A DNA stretch of 64,000 nt from Peptostreptococcaceae bacterium (GCA_025210335.1 JAOARY010000051.1:62001-126000); one strand, 5' to 3'. Positions 18,689-28,533 are shown, counted from the stretch's first letter. Notes: generated from the letters alone by a model not told the origin. Translations and numbers: made by a program.

Positions 18689-19486
18689 ATGGGAAAAGTT
18701 ATTGTTATAACATCAGGTAAGGGTGGTGTAGGTAAAACTACCACTACAGCAAACTTAGGAACTGCACTTGCTATGTTAAAAAAAAAGACAGTAGTTGTTG
18801 ATGCCGATATTGGTCTTAGAAACTTAGATGTGGTTATGGGGCTAGAAAATAGAATTGTTTATGATATTGTAGATGTTGTTGAAAAAAACTGTAGATTAAA
18901 TCAAGCTCTTATAAAAGATAAAAGATTTGAAGGATTATTTTTACTTCCAGCAGCTCAAACAAGAGATAAAACGGCTGTTTCAGAAGATCAAATGAAAGTA
19001 CTATGTGATGAGCTAAAAAAATCATTTGATTATATATTAATAGATTGTCCTGCTGGAATTGAACAAGGTTTTAAAAATGCTATAGCAGGAGCAGAATTAT
19101 CATTTGTAGTTACAACTCCAGAAGTATCTGCTGTAAGGGATGCGGATAGAATAATTGGACTTTTGGAAGCTAATGAACTTGAAAATCCTCAACTTATAAT
19201 AAATAGATTAAGAGTTGATATGGTTAAACGTGGAGATATGATGAATATTGATGATATAATAGATATATTAGCAATTGATTTAATAGGGGTTATTCCAGAT
19301 GATGAACTTATAATAACATCAACAAATCGTGGAGAACCTGTTGTAAGTTTAAATTCATCAATGTCAGCACAGTCTTATAGAAATATAGCTAGGAGAGTTT
19401 TAGGTGAAGATGTTGAATTTATAGATTTGGAAGTAGAAGAAAAATTTGTAGATAAAATTAAAAAGCTTTTTGGTTTGAAAAAGTAG
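18689..19486 (+). CDS. minD: Septum site-determining ATPase MinD
   Basis: MinD is a membrane-cycling ATPase that recruits MinC. The deviant Walker A motif KGGVGKTT is at residues 11-18, and LIDCPAGIE and NRLRVDMV are family segments. The C-terminal amphipathic helix that binds membranes is present (FVDKIKKLFGLKK). CTAGGAGG lies before the ATG. The length of 265 residues is normal. Confidence 0.97.
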   Translation: MGKVIVITSGKGGVGKTTTTANLGTALAMLKKKTVVVDADIGLRNLDVVMGLENRIVYDIVDVVEKNCRLNQALIKDKRFEGLFLLPAAQTRDKTAVSEDQMKVLCDELKKSFDYILIDCPAGIEQGFKNAIAGAELSFVVTTPEVSAVRDADRIIGLLEANELENPQLIINRLRVDMVKRGDMMNIDDIIDILAIDLIGVIPDDELIITSTNRGEPVVSLNSSMSAQSYRNIARRVLGEDVEFIDLEVEEKFVDKIKKLFGLKK

Positions 19487-19497
19487 AGGTGAATTAA

Positions 19498-19773
19498 ATG
19501 TTAGATATGTTAAAAGTATTTTCTAATGAGTCAAAAATGAGCAAGAATATTGCGAAGGAGAGACTAAAATTAGTTTTGGTACACGACAGAGCTAATTGTT
19601 CATCTGAATTTTTGGGCAATATAAAGGGCGAAATCTTAAGTGTTATATCAAATTATATTGAAGTGGATGAAGATAATTTGGAAGTGAAAGTTACAAAAAC
19701 AAGAAACGAAGGAAAGGTTGTTTCAGCCCTTGTTGCAAATATTCCTATAAAAAATATGAAGAATTCAAAATAA
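19498..19773 (+). CDS. minE: Cell division topological specificity factor MinE
   Basis: MinE stimulates the MinD ATPase and makes the Min system oscillate. At 91 residues, with an N-terminal amphipathic start (MLDMLKVF), the SKNIAKERLKLVLVHDRANC anti-MinCD segment (about 15-34) and a C-terminal beta domain, it fits the family. GAGGTGAA precedes the ATG, and it follows minD by 11 bases. Having MinE rather than only DivIVA is typical of clostridia. Confidence 0.93.
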   Translation: MLDMLKVFSNESKMSKNIAKERLKLVLVHDRANCSSEFLGNIKGEILSVISNYIEVDEDNLEVKVTKTRNEGKVVSALVANIPIKNMKNSK

Positions 19774-19790
19774 AGAAAGTTGGCAGAGTA

Positions 19791-20870
19791 ATGATTTTAA
19801 AGATGATAAAATCTATAGATTGGATTCTTTTGCTTAGTGTATTTCTTATATTTATAATAGGTCTTATAACTATAAGCAGTGCTGTACATATACTAGATGG
19901 TGGCAGCAAGAAGATGATTATAGTACAAGCCCTGGCATTTTGTGTAGGGCTTTGTGCTATGTCTGTATTTATATTTATAGATTATAATAAATTCAAAGAA
20001 TATAGAAGATATCTTTATGTACTCAATATATTCTTATTGCTCTTAGTATATGTACCAGGACTAGGGGTGAAAATTGCAGGAGCTAGATCTTGGATTAATT
20101 TAGGTGTTTTAAATTTTCAAACTTCAGAACTTGTAAAAATAAGTTTTATACTTTGTTTTGCAAGTTTTATGGAAGATAAAAAGGGTGAAATTAATAAAAT
20201 CAAAGATCTAATACCTATAGGACTTTATTGCTCTCCTGTCCTTTTAATGCTTTTAAAGCAGCCTGATTTAGGAACTACTATAGTATTTATATCAATAATA
20301 GCAGGTATGTTGTTTGTATGTGATATGGATTTAAAATTAATAAGAAATTTAATTTTAATACTACTTATAGCAATACCTGTAATATATCCAAATTTAGAAA
20401 ATCATCAAAAACAAAGAATTGATGAATTTTTTGATAATTATCAATTAAACCAATCGATAATAGCAATTGGTTCAGGAAAAGTATTTGGTAAGGGACTTTA
20501 TCAAGGAACGCAAAATAGATATAATTTCTTACCAGTTCAAGAGTCTGATTTTATATTTGCTGTATTGGTTGAAGAAACAGGGCTTTTAGGAGCTTCTATT
20601 TTATGTTTGTTATTTTTATTATTTTTAATTAGAATACTTCGGATTGCAGCAATATCAAAAGATTTCTACGGGAGTCTTGTCTGTACAGGAGTGCTCTTTA
20701 TGTTTTTATATCAAATTGTACAAAATATAGGAATGACAATAGGTCTAATGCCTATAACTGGGGTAACACTTCCTTTTGTAAGTTATGGAGGAAGCTCTAT
20801 GGTTACAAGTTTTATGGCTTTAGGATTAGTTTTAAATGTATCAATGAGAAGAAGGAAGATTAATTTTTAG
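19791..20870 (+). CDS. rodA: Rod-shape SEDS peptidoglycan polymerase RodA
   Basis: RodA is the glycosyltransferase partner of PBP2 and builds glycan strands from lipid II. The 359-residue protein has about ten membrane helices. [21 protein letters not shown] (about 242-262) contains the key conserved acidic residues, and [14 protein letters not shown] is the SEDS C-terminal signature. The ribosome binding site is weak. Its position after minE, not next to mrdA, is a minor variation. Confidence 0.94.
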   Translation: MILKMIKSIDWILLLSVFLIFIIGLITISSAVHILDGGSKKMIIVQALAFCVGLCAMSVFIFIDYNKFKEYRRYLYVLNIFLLLLVYVPGLGVKIAGARSWINLGVLNFQTSELVKISFILCFASFMEDKKGEINKIKDLIPIGLYCSPVLLMLLKQPDLGTTIVFISIIAGMLFVCDMDLKLIRNLILILLIAIPVIYPNLENHQKQRIDEFFDNYQLNQSIIAIGSGKVFGKGLYQGTQNRYNFLPVQESDFIFAVLVEETGLLGASILCLLFLLFLIRILRIAAISKDFYGSLVCTGVLFMFLYQIVQNIGMTIGLMPITGVTLPFVSYGGSSMVTSFMALGLVLNVSMRRRKINF

Positions 20871-20881
20871 GGAGTGGAACA

Positions 20882-21280
20882 ATGAATATATCTTTAATTG
20901 CACATGATGAAAAGAAAGATTTGCTTGTGAATTTTTGTGTTGCATATGAATATATCTTAGAGCATCACACATTATTTGCAACAGGGACAACTGGTCTTAG
21001 AATAATGGATCAAACTAAACTTAATATACATAGATTTAAGTCTGGTCCATATGGAGGAGACCAACAAATAGGTGCAAAAATTGCTGAAGATAATATGGAT
21101 TTAGTAATTTTTCTAAGAGACCCAATGGCGGCGCAACCACATGAACCTGATATTCAAGCACTTATAAGACTTTGTGATGTTCATCATGTACCAATAGCTA
21201 CTAATTTGGCTTCAGCAGAACTTTTTATAAAAGCGATTGAAAGAGGCGATTTGGATTGGAGAGCTATTTTTAAAAAATAA
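20882..21280 (+). CDS. mgsA: Methylglyoxal synthase
   Basis: MgsA converts dihydroxyacetone phosphate to methylglyoxal and phosphate, a bypass used under phosphate limitation. [13 protein letters not shown] (about 38-50), [17 protein letters not shown] and [18 protein letters not shown] carry the substrate-binding and catalytic Asp/His residues. The 132 residues match the hexameric family. It ends the cell-shape cluster and a perfect hairpin terminator follows. Confidence 0.95.
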   Translation: MNISLIAHDEKKDLLVNFCVAYEYILEHHTLFATGTTGLRIMDQTKLNIHRFKSGPYGGDQQIGAKIAEDNMDLVIFLRDPMAAQPHEPDIQALIRLCDVHHVPIATNLASAELFIKAIERGDLDWRAIFKK

Positions 21281-21300
21281 TATAAAATAAATAATATGAA

Positions 21301-21340
21301 AATGCTAATTTAAATTTTGAATTTAAATTAGCATTTTTTT
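21301..21340 (+). terminator. Rho-independent terminator after mgsA
   Basis: A perfect 16-base stem (AATGCTAATTTAAATT and its complement) with a 3-base loop is followed by seven T. Confidence 0.92.
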
Positions 21341-21488
21341 ATTTATATTTATATCTAAAAAAGTTTTTTATTATAAATTTATTTATGAAGAATATAGTTA
21401 TTTCTATAACTAAAAATATTAAATATATTATTTATATATGAAATTTAATGAATTATAAAGTATTCTATAGTTATTTTAAGATAATCTG

Positions 21489-21542
21489 ATTATAAAAACA
21501 AAATTTCTGTTTGACAAAAATTTAATTATTTGTTTTTATAAT
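21489..21542 (+). promoter_or_regulatory. Promoter of the AtoE gene inside a perfect inverted repeat
   Basis: ATTATAAAAACAAA (21489-21502) and TTTGTTTTTATAAT (21529-21542) are perfect 14-base arms separated by 26 bases. TTGACA (21511-21516) lies between the arms, and the right arm covers the -10 region (TATAAT at 21537 with a 20-base spacer, or TTTTAT at 21534 with 17). The layout suggests an operator for an unknown regulator or a DNA hairpin. The rest of the gap from 21341 holds only AT-rich sequence. Confidence 0.5.
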
Positions 21543-21598
21543 TATGAATTTATAAATAAGGGGTTATTTATAAATATCTTAAAAATAGGGGGATTTAT

Positions 21599-22990
21599 AT
21601 GAAAAATTCAAATGTAGTTTTAAAAGAAGAGAAAAAGAAAGATAATTTGTTTTTAAAATTTACAAATTTATGTGTTAATTTGGTTCAAAATTATTTACCT
21701 GATCCATTTTTGTTTGCATCTATACTGACTTTAGTTGTACTTGTCATGGGAGTTTTGGTGACTAAACAGTCAGTAACACAAATGACAAATCATTTTGGTA
21801 ATCAAATGTGGGCACTTCTTGGTTTTTCAATGCAAATGGCATTAGTACTTGTGACTGGTCATACTTTAGCAAATACTAATTTAGTGAAATTAAAGCTTGA
21901 AAAATTAGCCAGTATTCCTAAAAATGCATTTCAAGCAATTGTAGCAGTAACTTTGGTTGCAACTATATCTAGTTATATAAATTGGGGTTTTGGATTGGTT
22001 GTAGGAGCTTTATATGCGAAGGAAATTGCAAAAGTTGTAAAGAAGGTTGATTATAGACTTCTTATAGCATCTAGTTATTCTGGTTTTTTAGTTTGGCATG
22101 CAGGGATATCTGGTTCAATTCCACTTAAATTAGCAAGTGGAGGTAATGATTTAGTAAAAGTTACAAAGGGAGCGGTTGTGGAAGCAATTCCAGTAAGTGA
22201 AACTATTTTTTCTTTTTATGGATTAATACCATTTTTAATAATTTTAATCACAATGCCTATATTAAATGCATATATGCACCCAAAAGAAAATATATTTGAA
22301 ATCGATAAAAAATTGATTGAAGATGAAAAGACTAATCTAGATAGTAATATAAAGACTTTTGCAGATAAATTAGAAAATTCTATTTTAATATCGATTTTAA
22401 TTTCTTTAATTGGATTTATATATATAATAAATTATTTTAAATTAAATGGAGCAAAATTAAATCTAAATATTGTAAATGCTATATTTTTATTCACAGGAAT
22501 TATACTTCATAAAACACCAAAAGCTTTTTTAAGTGCATTTTCAAATGCGTGTAAGGGAACAAGTGGAATTATACTTCAATTTCCTTTTTATGCTGGAATA
22601 ATGGGAATGATGACAGGTCTTAATGCATCTGGTGTTTCATTGGCTTCAAGTATATCAGATTTTTTTGTAAATATATCTTCTGTAAATACTTTTCCATTAT
22701 TTACGTTTTTAAGTGCGGGAATTGTTAATTTTTTTGTACCTTCTGGTGGTGGGCAATGGGCTGTTCAAGCTCCTATTATGATGCCTGCTGGTGTAGAACT
22801 TGGAGTTAGTGGTGCTAAAACTGCTATGGCAATTGCTTGGGGAGATTCATGGACTAATATGATACAACCATTTTGGGCTCTACCAGCATTATCTATAGCA
22901 GGTTTGAATGCAAAAGATATAATGGGATATTGTGTTATAAATTTAATATATTCAGGAATTATAATTGGTCTATGTTTATTATTTTTATAA
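21599..22990 (+). CDS. atoE: Short-chain fatty acid transporter, AtoE family
   Basis: AtoE-type membrane proteins move short-chain fatty acids such as acetoacetate or butyrate. The 463-residue protein has about 12 hydrophobic segments; ISSYINWGFGLVVGALYAKE, YSGFLVWHAGISGSIPL, FFVPSGGGQWAVQAP and GDSWTNMIQPFWALP are conserved parts of the family. It has its own promoter and stands directly before the lysine-degradation operon, whose end products are acetate and butyrate, so product export is the probable job. The ribosome binding site is a run of five G (21588-21592). Confidence 0.88.
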   Translation: MKNSNVVLKEEKKKDNLFLKFTNLCVNLVQNYLPDPFLFASILTLVVLVMGVLVTKQSVTQMTNHFGNQMWALLGFSMQMALVLVTGHTLANTNLVKLKLEKLASIPKNAFQAIVAVTLVATISSYINWGFGLVVGALYAKEIAKVVKKVDYRLLIASSYSGFLVWHAGISGSIPLKLASGGNDLVKVTKGAVVEAIPVSETIFSFYGLIPFLIILITMPILNAYMHPKENIFEIDKKLIEDEKTNLDSNIKTFADKLENSILISILISLIGFIYIINYFKLNGAKLNLNIVNAIFLFTGIILHKTPKAFLSAFSNACKGTSGIILQFPFYAGIMGMMTGLNASGVSLASSISDFFVNISSVNTFPLFTFLSAGIVNFFVPSGGGQWAVQAPIMMPAGVELGVSGAKTAMAIAWGDSWTNMIQPFWALPALSIAGLNAKDIMGYCVINLIYSGIIIGLCLLFL

Positions 22991-23200
22991 ATTTTTACAA
23001 AAAAATGATAAAAATATAACTATCGAAAAATGACGAAAAATATTCGCTTATTTCATAATGCAAAAAAAATTGCATCAAAAAAGCTTGGAAAATGTTTTTT
23101 TATGCATGGAAATGAAAGTTTAGAAAAAAAACATGAAAAATTAGTTGACGAATTTTTAAAAAGTTATATAATTAGAGTTAGATAAGATAATTAAATAACA
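22991..23200 (+). promoter_or_regulatory. Gap with the promoter of the lysine operon
   Basis: No gene is seen. A near-consensus promoter lies at 23145-23172 (TTGACG, 16 bases, TATAAT), so transcription should begin near 23179, about 20 bases before the riboswitch stem. No clear terminator for the AtoE gene was found, so some read-through is possible. Confidence 0.65.
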
Positions 23201-23443
23201 AAAAATAGAGGTGCAGTTTTTCGGGTAAAAATTAGATGATAAGGAAAGGAACTTCCAATGTTAATTTTGAAGGGGAAAATTGCCGAAAGGTTAATTTAGT
23301 TCATTTAAATTATTCTTGGGAGTTGAAAGTAAATTTTCAGCTACTGCCATATTTTTATGGAGCGCTATTTTTGGCATATAAATGCTAAAAGTTCCATAAT
23401 ATTTTATAGATTTTTAGCATTGATTATTCAATGCTTTTTTTAT
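23201..23443 (+). promoter_or_regulatory. Lysine riboswitch (L box) with terminator/antiterminator platform
   Basis: The aptamer runs from P1 5' strand AAAAATAG (23201-23208) to its perfect partner CTATTTTT (23365-23372). L-box core words are present: AGAGGTGCAG at 23207, GCCGAAAGG at 23282, TTGGGAGTTGAAAGT near 23316 and CTACTGCC at 23341. The expression platform has three competing helices. TTTTGGCAT (23369-23377), which overlaps the P1 3' strand, can pair with ATGCTAAAA (23382-23390). The latter can instead pair with TTTTAGCATT (23412-23421). The last segment overlaps the terminator arm AGCATTGA (23416-23423), which pairs with TCAATGCT (23428-23435) before seven T. With lysine bound, P1 forms, the antiterminator is freed, and read-through follows: an ON switch by this logic. 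Confidence 0.9.
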
Positions 23444-23555
23444 TGGATTTATTTAATACAAATTTTAAAATCTTAGAATTACAAAATGCATTTGTATTCA
23501 AAAATAAATTCAAAATATTTTAAATTTTATGATAATTCAAAGGGGGCTACAAAAA

Positions 23556-23948
23556 ATGGAATCGATGATAAGATTGAGAATGAGTTCACATGATGCTCAT
23601 TATGGAGGAAATTTAGTTGATGGTGCAAGAATGTTGCAATTATTTGGGGACGTTGCAACGGAGCTTTTAATATTAAATGATGGAGACGAAGGTCTTTTTA
23701 GAGCCTATGATAAGGTTGAATTTTTAGCACCAGTATATGCAGGAGATTACATAGAAGCTGTTGGTAGAATTATTGAAACAGGAAATTCTTCAAGAAAAAT
23801 GGAATTTGAAGCTAGAAAGGTTATAGTTCCAAGAACTGATTTAAATGATTCAGCAGCAGATGTTTTAGATGAACCTATAGTTGTATGTAAAGCTAGTGGA
23901 ACTTGTGTTGTACCTAAAGATAAGCAAAGAAATGTAAAAAGTTTATAA
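23556..23948 (+). CDS. kal: 3-Aminobutyryl-CoA ammonia-lyase
   Basis: Kal removes ammonia from L-3-aminobutyryl-CoA to give crotonyl-CoA in lysine fermentation. The 130-residue protein is a small hotdog-fold enzyme; [20 protein letters not shown] (about 10-29) and [18 protein letters not shown] (about 56-73) are the recognisable segments. I chose the ATG at 23556 since a G-run ribosome binding site (23542-23546) lies upstream, while the ATG at 23529 has none. It is the first gene after the lysine riboswitch and precedes kce by 28 bases. Confidence 0.9.
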   Translation: MESMIRLRMSSHDAHYGGNLVDGARMLQLFGDVATELLILNDGDEGLFRAYDKVEFLAPVYAGDYIEAVGRIIETGNSSRKMEFEARKVIVPRTDLNDSAADVLDEPIVVCKASGTCVVPKDKQRNVKSL

Positions 23949-23976
23949 ATTATAAATATATGGGGGGACTTTTGCT

Positions 23977-24810
23977 ATGGAAAAACTAATTATAACAGCA
24001 GCTATTTGTGGAGCGGAGGTTACAAAGGATCATAATCCAAGTGTTCCATACACAGTATCAGAAATAGCAAGTGAAGCTTATGAAGCTTATAAGGCTGGTG
24101 CAAGTATAATACATCTTCATGTTAGAGAAGATGATGGTACTCCAACGCAAAGTAAGGACAGATTTAAAGCGTGTATAGATGCGATAAAAGAAAAATGTGA
24201 TGATGTTATAATTCAGCCATCTACTGGTGGGGCAGTAGGTATGAGTGATGAAGAAAGATTACAACCAGTTTATTTAAATCCTGAAATGGCAACATTAGAC
24301 TGTGGAACTTGTAATTTTGGTGGAGATGATATATTTGTAAATACTGAAAATACTATTAAAAATTTTGGGAAACAAATGATTGAACTTAATATCAAACCTG
24401 AAATTGAAGTATTTGATAAAGGTATGATAGATATGGCATTAAGACTTAATAAAAAAGGATTTATAAAAGATCCTATGCATTTTAATTTTGTTATGGGTGT
24501 AAATGGTGGTATAAGTGCATCTTTAAGAGATTTAGCATTTATGCAATCTAGTATTCCTTCAAATGCTACTTTTACAGTTTCAGGAATAGGAAGACATCAA
24601 TTTAATATGGCTGCAATGGCAATATCAAGTGGTGGACATGTGAGGGTTGGATTTGAAGATAATGTTTATATGTCAAAAGGTAATCCAGCAAGCTCAAATG
24701 CTGATTTTGTAAAAAGAGTTGTGAAAATGGCTAATGAAATTGGTAGAGAAATTGCAACACCAGCTGAAGCTAGAAAAATATTAAATTTAGAAGGTGATTT
24801 AAATGAATAA
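23977..24810 (+). CDS. kce: 3-Keto-5-aminohexanoate cleavage enzyme (BKACE family)
   Basis: Kce condenses 3-keto-5-aminohexanoate with acetyl-CoA to give 3-aminobutyryl-CoA and acetoacetate. The zinc ligands are recognisable: His46 and His48 in IIHLHVRE and Glu227 in VGFEDN. The 277 residues match the TIM-barrel BKACE (DUF849) family, and the operon context fixes the substrate. The ribosome binding site is a run of six G (23962-23967). The stop overlaps the next start by 8 bases. Confidence 0.95.
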   Translation: MEKLIITAAICGAEVTKDHNPSVPYTVSEIASEAYEAYKAGASIIHLHVREDDGTPTQSKDRFKACIDAIKEKCDDVIIQPSTGGAVGMSDEERLQPVYLNPEMATLDCGTCNFGGDDIFVNTENTIKNFGKQMIELNIKPEIEVFDKGMIDMALRLNKKGFIKDPMHFNFVMGVNGGISASLRDLAFMQSSIPSNATFTVSGIGRHQFNMAAMAISSGGHVRVGFEDNVYMSKGNPASSNADFVKRVVKMANEIGREIATPAEARKILNLEGDLNE

Positions 24811-25456
24811 AGTTGTTTCTATAAATGAAATAAAAAATGAATTTAAAGATGGAATGACTTTGATGATCGGTGGATTTTTAGGAGTTGGAACTCCTGAAAA
24901 AATTATAGATTTATTAGTTGATATGAACATAAAAGATTTAACTATAATAGCAAATGATACTAGTTATGTTGATAGAGGAATAGGTAGATTAGTTGCTAAT
25001 GGTCAATGTAAAAAAATTATAGCATCTCATATAGGGACTAATAAAGAAACTGGAAAAAGAATGGTTGAAAAAACTATGGATGTTGAGCTTTCACCACAAG
25101 GAACATTAGCAGAAAGAATTAGAGCAGGTGGATGTGGACTTGGTGGAGTTCTGACTAAGACAGGTCTAGGAACTATAGTTGCAGAAGATAAAGATATTAT
25201 AGAAATTGATGGCGAAAAATACTTACTTGAAAAACCATTAAAAGCAGATTTGGCACTTATTGGAGGGAATGTAAGTGATGAATCTGGAAATACTATATAT
25301 AAAGGGACTACAAGAAATTTCAATCCTCTTATGGCGATGGCTGCTAATAAAGTTATTGTAGGAGCTAAACAAATCGTAAAAACAGGAGAGATTGATCCAA
25401 ATAATGTAATAACTCCTGGGGTTTTAGTTGATTATATAGTTAAGGATGGTGAGTAA
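24803..25456 (+). CDS. atoD: Acetoacetate/butyrate CoA-transferase, alpha subunit
   Basis: This family I CoA-transferase subunit pairs with the next gene. In this operon it most likely moves CoA from butyryl-CoA to the acetoacetate made by Kce, giving butyrate and acetoacetyl-CoA. [16 protein letters not shown] (about 18-33) is the CoA-binding signature, and [11 protein letters not shown] follows near 114. The 217 residues fit the alpha subunit. It overlaps kce by 8 bases and atoA by a few, so expression is coupled. Confidence 0.92.
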   Translation: MNKVVSINEIKNEFKDGMTLMIGGFLGVGTPEKIIDLLVDMNIKDLTIIANDTSYVDRGIGRLVANGQCKKIIASHIGTNKETGKRMVEKTMDVELSPQGTLAERIRAGGCGLGGVLTKTGLGTIVAEDKDIIEIDGEKYLLEKPLKADLALIGGNVSDESGNTIYKGTTRNFNPLMAMAANKVIVGAKQIVKTGEIDPNNVITPGVLVDYIVKDGE

Positions 25457-25457
25457 G

Positions 25458-26150
25458 ATGAGTGCTCAAGCTATTATGGAAAGACTTAATATAGATTCTA
25501 AAGAAGCAAAAAAAATAATTGCAAAAAGAATAGCAAAAGAATTAAAAGATGGTCAACTTGTTAATTTAGGGATAGGACTACCTACTATGGTTGCAAATTA
25601 TATCCCAGAAGATATAAATGTTGTGTTCCAATCAGAAAATGGAATGGTTGGTATGGGACCAGCACCTAGTGAAGATGAATTAGATGAAGATATAACTAAT
25701 GCTGGAGGACAACATGTAACAGTATTACCTAGTGGCGCATTCTTTGATAGTTCAATGTCATTTTCTCTTATAAGAGGAGGTCATGTTGATGCAACTGTTT
25801 TAGGTGCATTAGAAGTTGATGGACAAGGTAATTTATCAAACTGGATAATTCCAGGCAAACTAGTTCCAGGTATGGGTGGAGCTATGGACTTAGTTACTGG
25901 TGCAAAAAAAGTAATAGTTGCTACAGTTCATACAGCAAAAGGAAAACCAAAAATACTTAAAGAGTGTAAACTTCCTTTTACAGCTTGTAATGTTGTAGAT
26001 ATGATTGTTAGTGAGCTTGGCGTTATGGAAGTTACAAATGAGGGATTAGTATTAAAAGAGATACATCCACAAATTTCTGTTGAAGAGATAAAAATTCTAA
26101 CTGAAGCAGAACTTATAATAGATGAAAATCTTAAAAAAATGGAAATTTAA
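25458..26150 (+). CDS. atoA: Acetoacetate/butyrate CoA-transferase, beta subunit
   Basis: This is the catalytic subunit. Glu60 in [11 protein letters not shown] is the residue expected to form the glutamyl-CoA thioester. [17 protein letters not shown] (about 34-50) and [15 protein letters not shown] are typical. The ATG at 25458 is preferred because AAGGATGGTG lies upstream; an ATG at 25446 lies inside that site. The start directly follows the alpha-subunit stop by one base. Confidence 0.92.
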   Translation: MSAQAIMERLNIDSKEAKKIIAKRIAKELKDGQLVNLGIGLPTMVANYIPEDINVVFQSENGMVGMGPAPSEDELDEDITNAGGQHVTVLPSGAFFDSSMSFSLIRGGHVDATVLGALEVDGQGNLSNWIIPGKLVPGMGGAMDLVTGAKKVIVATVHTAKGKPKILKECKLPFTACNVVDMIVSELGVMEVTNEGLVLKEIHPQISVEEIKILTEAELIIDENLKKMEI

Positions 26151-26170
26151 TAAAATTGGGGGGAAAGAAT

Positions 26171-27223
26171 ATGCAAAAAGGCTGTAAATATGGAACACAT
26201 AGGGTTATAGAACCTAAAGGTGTATTGCCACAACCAGCAACAAAAATTTCAAATGATATGAACTTATTTGATAATGAAATAAGAATTGATGTTCAAGCTT
26301 TAAATATAGATTCAGCAAGTTTTACTCAAATAGAAGAAGAACAAAATGGAAATGAAGAAGCTATAAAAAATAGAATTTTAGAAATTGTTAATGAAAAAGG
26401 AAAGATGCAAAATCCTGTTACTGGTTCTGGGGGAATGTTAATAGGAACAATAGAAGAAATCGGGCCTAAAATGCAAGGGAAAACTGATTTGAAAGTAGGA
26501 GATAAAATAGCTACTTTAGTATCTTTATCATTAACACCATTAAAAATAGATAAGATAAAAAATATACACAAGGAAATTGATAGAGTTGAAATAGAAGGTA
26601 AAGCTATATTATTTGAAAGTGGAATATATGCAAAATTACCAGAAGATATGGATGAAAACTTAGCTTTAGCTGCATTAGATGTTGCAGGTGCTCCAGCTCA
26701 AACAGCTAAATTAGTAAAGCCAGGAGATAGCGTATTAATATTAGGAGCTGCTGGAAAATCAGGTATGCTTTGTGGTTATGAAGCTAAAAAAAGAGTAGGT
26801 CCTACTGGGAAAGTTGTTGGACTTGTTGTATTTGAAGAAGATAAGAAAAAATTATTAGATGCAGGATTATATCATGATGTTATAGTTGCAAATGCAAAAG
26901 AACCAGCATTGGTATTAGAAAAATCATTAGAATCTAATAATGGCAATGAATATGATGTATCTATAAACTGTGTTAATGTTGAAAATACAGAAATGTCAAC
27001 TATATTACCTGTAAGAGATGATGGAACAGTTTATTTCTTCTCAATGGCTACTAGTTTTACAAAAGCTGCACTTGGAGCTGAAGGTGTTGGAAAAGATGTA
27101 AATATGATTATTGGTAATGGTTATACAAAGGGACATGCAGAAATAACATTAGAAGAACTTAGAGAATCTAAGGTTATAAGAGATATATTTGAACAAACTT
27201 ATGTTCAAAATCAGTTAGTTTAA
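26171..27223 (+). CDS. kdd: L-erythro-3,5-diaminohexanoate dehydrogenase
   Basis: Kdd oxidatively deaminates 3,5-diaminohexanoate to 3-keto-5-aminohexanoate with NAD+, between KamDE and Kce. The 350-residue protein has a Rossmann region (VLILGAAGKSGMLCGYEAKK, near 195-214) and family-typical opening residues GTHRVIEPKGVLPQPA. The ATG at 26171 is supported by six G at 26158-26163; a TTG at 26156 lies at that site and is less likely. The gene sits in its usual place between the CoA-transferase and kamA. Confidence 0.93.
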   Translation: MQKGCKYGTHRVIEPKGVLPQPATKISNDMNLFDNEIRIDVQALNIDSASFTQIEEEQNGNEEAIKNRILEIVNEKGKMQNPVTGSGGMLIGTIEEIGPKMQGKTDLKVGDKIATLVSLSLTPLKIDKIKNIHKEIDRVEIEGKAILFESGIYAKLPEDMDENLALAALDVAGAPAQTAKLVKPGDSVLILGAAGKSGMLCGYEAKKRVGPTGKVVGLVVFEEDKKKLLDAGLYHDVIVANAKEPALVLEKSLESNNGNEYDVSINCVNVENTEMSTILPVRDDGTVYFFSMATSFTKAALGAEGVGKDVNMIIGNGYTKGHAEITLEELRESKVIRDIFEQTYVQNQLV

Positions 27224-27264
27224 TTGGGGGCTTATTTTTTATATTTATATGGGGGGTTTTAAAT

Positions 27265-28533
27265 ATGAAGGTATACAGAAGAAAAGAATTATTTCCAAAT
27301 GTGAGCAATGAGGACTGGAATGATTGGAAATGGCAATTAAAAAATAGAATAGAAACTGTTGATGAACTTAAAAAATATATACCACTTACAAAAGAAGAAG
27401 AAGAAGGTGCAAGAAAATGTCTAGAAACACTTAGAATGTCTATAACACCTTACTATCTTTCAATTATAGATCCAGATGATTTACATGATCCAGTTAGAAA
27501 GCAAGCAATACCACTTATAAATGAAATTCATAAATCAGATGCAGATTTATTAGATCCACTTCATGAAGATGGAGATTCACCAGTTCCAGGATTAACTCAT
27601 AGATATCCTGATAGAGCTTTACTTTTAATAACAGATCAATGTTCAATGTATTGTAGACATTGTACGAGAAGAAGATTTGCAGGACAAAATGACACTGCAC
27701 TTCCAATGGCTCAAATAGATGCAGCAATTGATTATATAGCAAAAACTCCAGTAATAAGAGATGTTTTACTTTCGGGTGGAGATGCACTTTTAATCTCTGA
27801 TGAAAAATTAGAATATATCATAAAAAGATTAAGAGCTATTGATCATGTTGAAATAGTTAGAATAGGTTCTAGAGTTCCAGTTGTGCTACCTCAAAGAATT
27901 ACAGATGATTTAGTAAATATGCTTAAAAAATATCATCCAATTTGGTTAAATACTCATTTTAATCATTCAAATGAAATAACAGTTGAATCTAAAGAAGCTT
28001 GTGAAAAATTAGCTAATGCAGGGGTTCCACTAGGAAATCAAACTGTTCTTTTAAGAGGAGTTAATGATTGTGTACATGTTATGAAAAGACTTGTAAATGA
28101 TTTAGCTATGATTAGAGTTAGACCTTATTATATATATCAATGTGATTTATCAATGGGAATTGAACATTTTAGAACTCCTGTTGCAAAAGGTATTGAAATA
28201 ATAGAAGGATTAAGAGGACATACTTCTGGTTATTGTGTTCCAACATTTGTTGTAGATGCACCTGGTGGTGGAGGTAAAACACCAGTTATGCCAAACTATG
28301 TTATATCTCAAAGCCATGATAAAGTTATACTTAGAAACTTTGAAGGTGTTATAACAACTTACCAAGAACCACATTCTTATGAAGTTGGATGTAATTGTCC
28401 AGTTTGTAGAGGTGAAGAAGAAGTTCATAAGGTAGGAGTAGCAGGACTTTTAAATAATCAACAAATGACATTAGAGCCTGAAGGTCTTGAAAGAAAACAA
28501 AGAAGTGAAGAAGCTCATAAAGTGTTACATTAA
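27265..28533 (+). CDS. kamA: L-lysine 2,3-aminomutase
   Basis: KamA is a radical-SAM, PLP-dependent enzyme that turns L-lysine into L-beta-lysine, the first step of the pathway. The [4Fe-4S] cysteines are Cys126, 130 and 133 (CSMYCRHC), followed by TRRRFAG. The PLP lysine is Lys338 in GGGGKTPVMPNY, and the C-terminal CNCPVC is the zinc-binding segment. The 422 residues match the clostridial enzyme. A run of six G (27251-27256) is the ribosome binding site. Confidence 0.97.
   Translation: MKVYRRKELFPNVSNEDWNDWKWQLKNRIETVDELKKYIPLTKEEEEGARKCLETLRMSITPYYLSIIDPDDLHDPVRKQAIPLINEIHKSDADLLDPLHEDGDSPVPGLTHRYPDRALLLITDQCSMYCRHCTRRRFAGQNDTALPMAQIDAAIDYIAKTPVIRDVLLSGGDALLISDEKLEYIIKRLRAIDHVEIVRIGSRVPVVLPQRITDDLVNMLKKYHPIWLNTHFNHSNEITVESKEACEKLANAGVPLGNQTVLLRGVNDCVHVMKRLVNDLAMIRVRPYYIYQCDLSMGIEHFRTPVAKGIEIIEGLRGHTSGYCVPTFVVDAPGGGGKTPVMPNYVISQSHDKVILRNFEGVITTYQEPHSYEVGCNCPVCRGEEEVHKVGVAGLLNNQQMTLEPEGLERKQRSEEAHKVLH

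Noticed and set aside
23054-23110. TGCA-containing inverted repeats after atoE considered as its terminator
   Set aside because: Arms are only six bases with an A loop and the T-run is not correctly placed, so I could not support a terminator.
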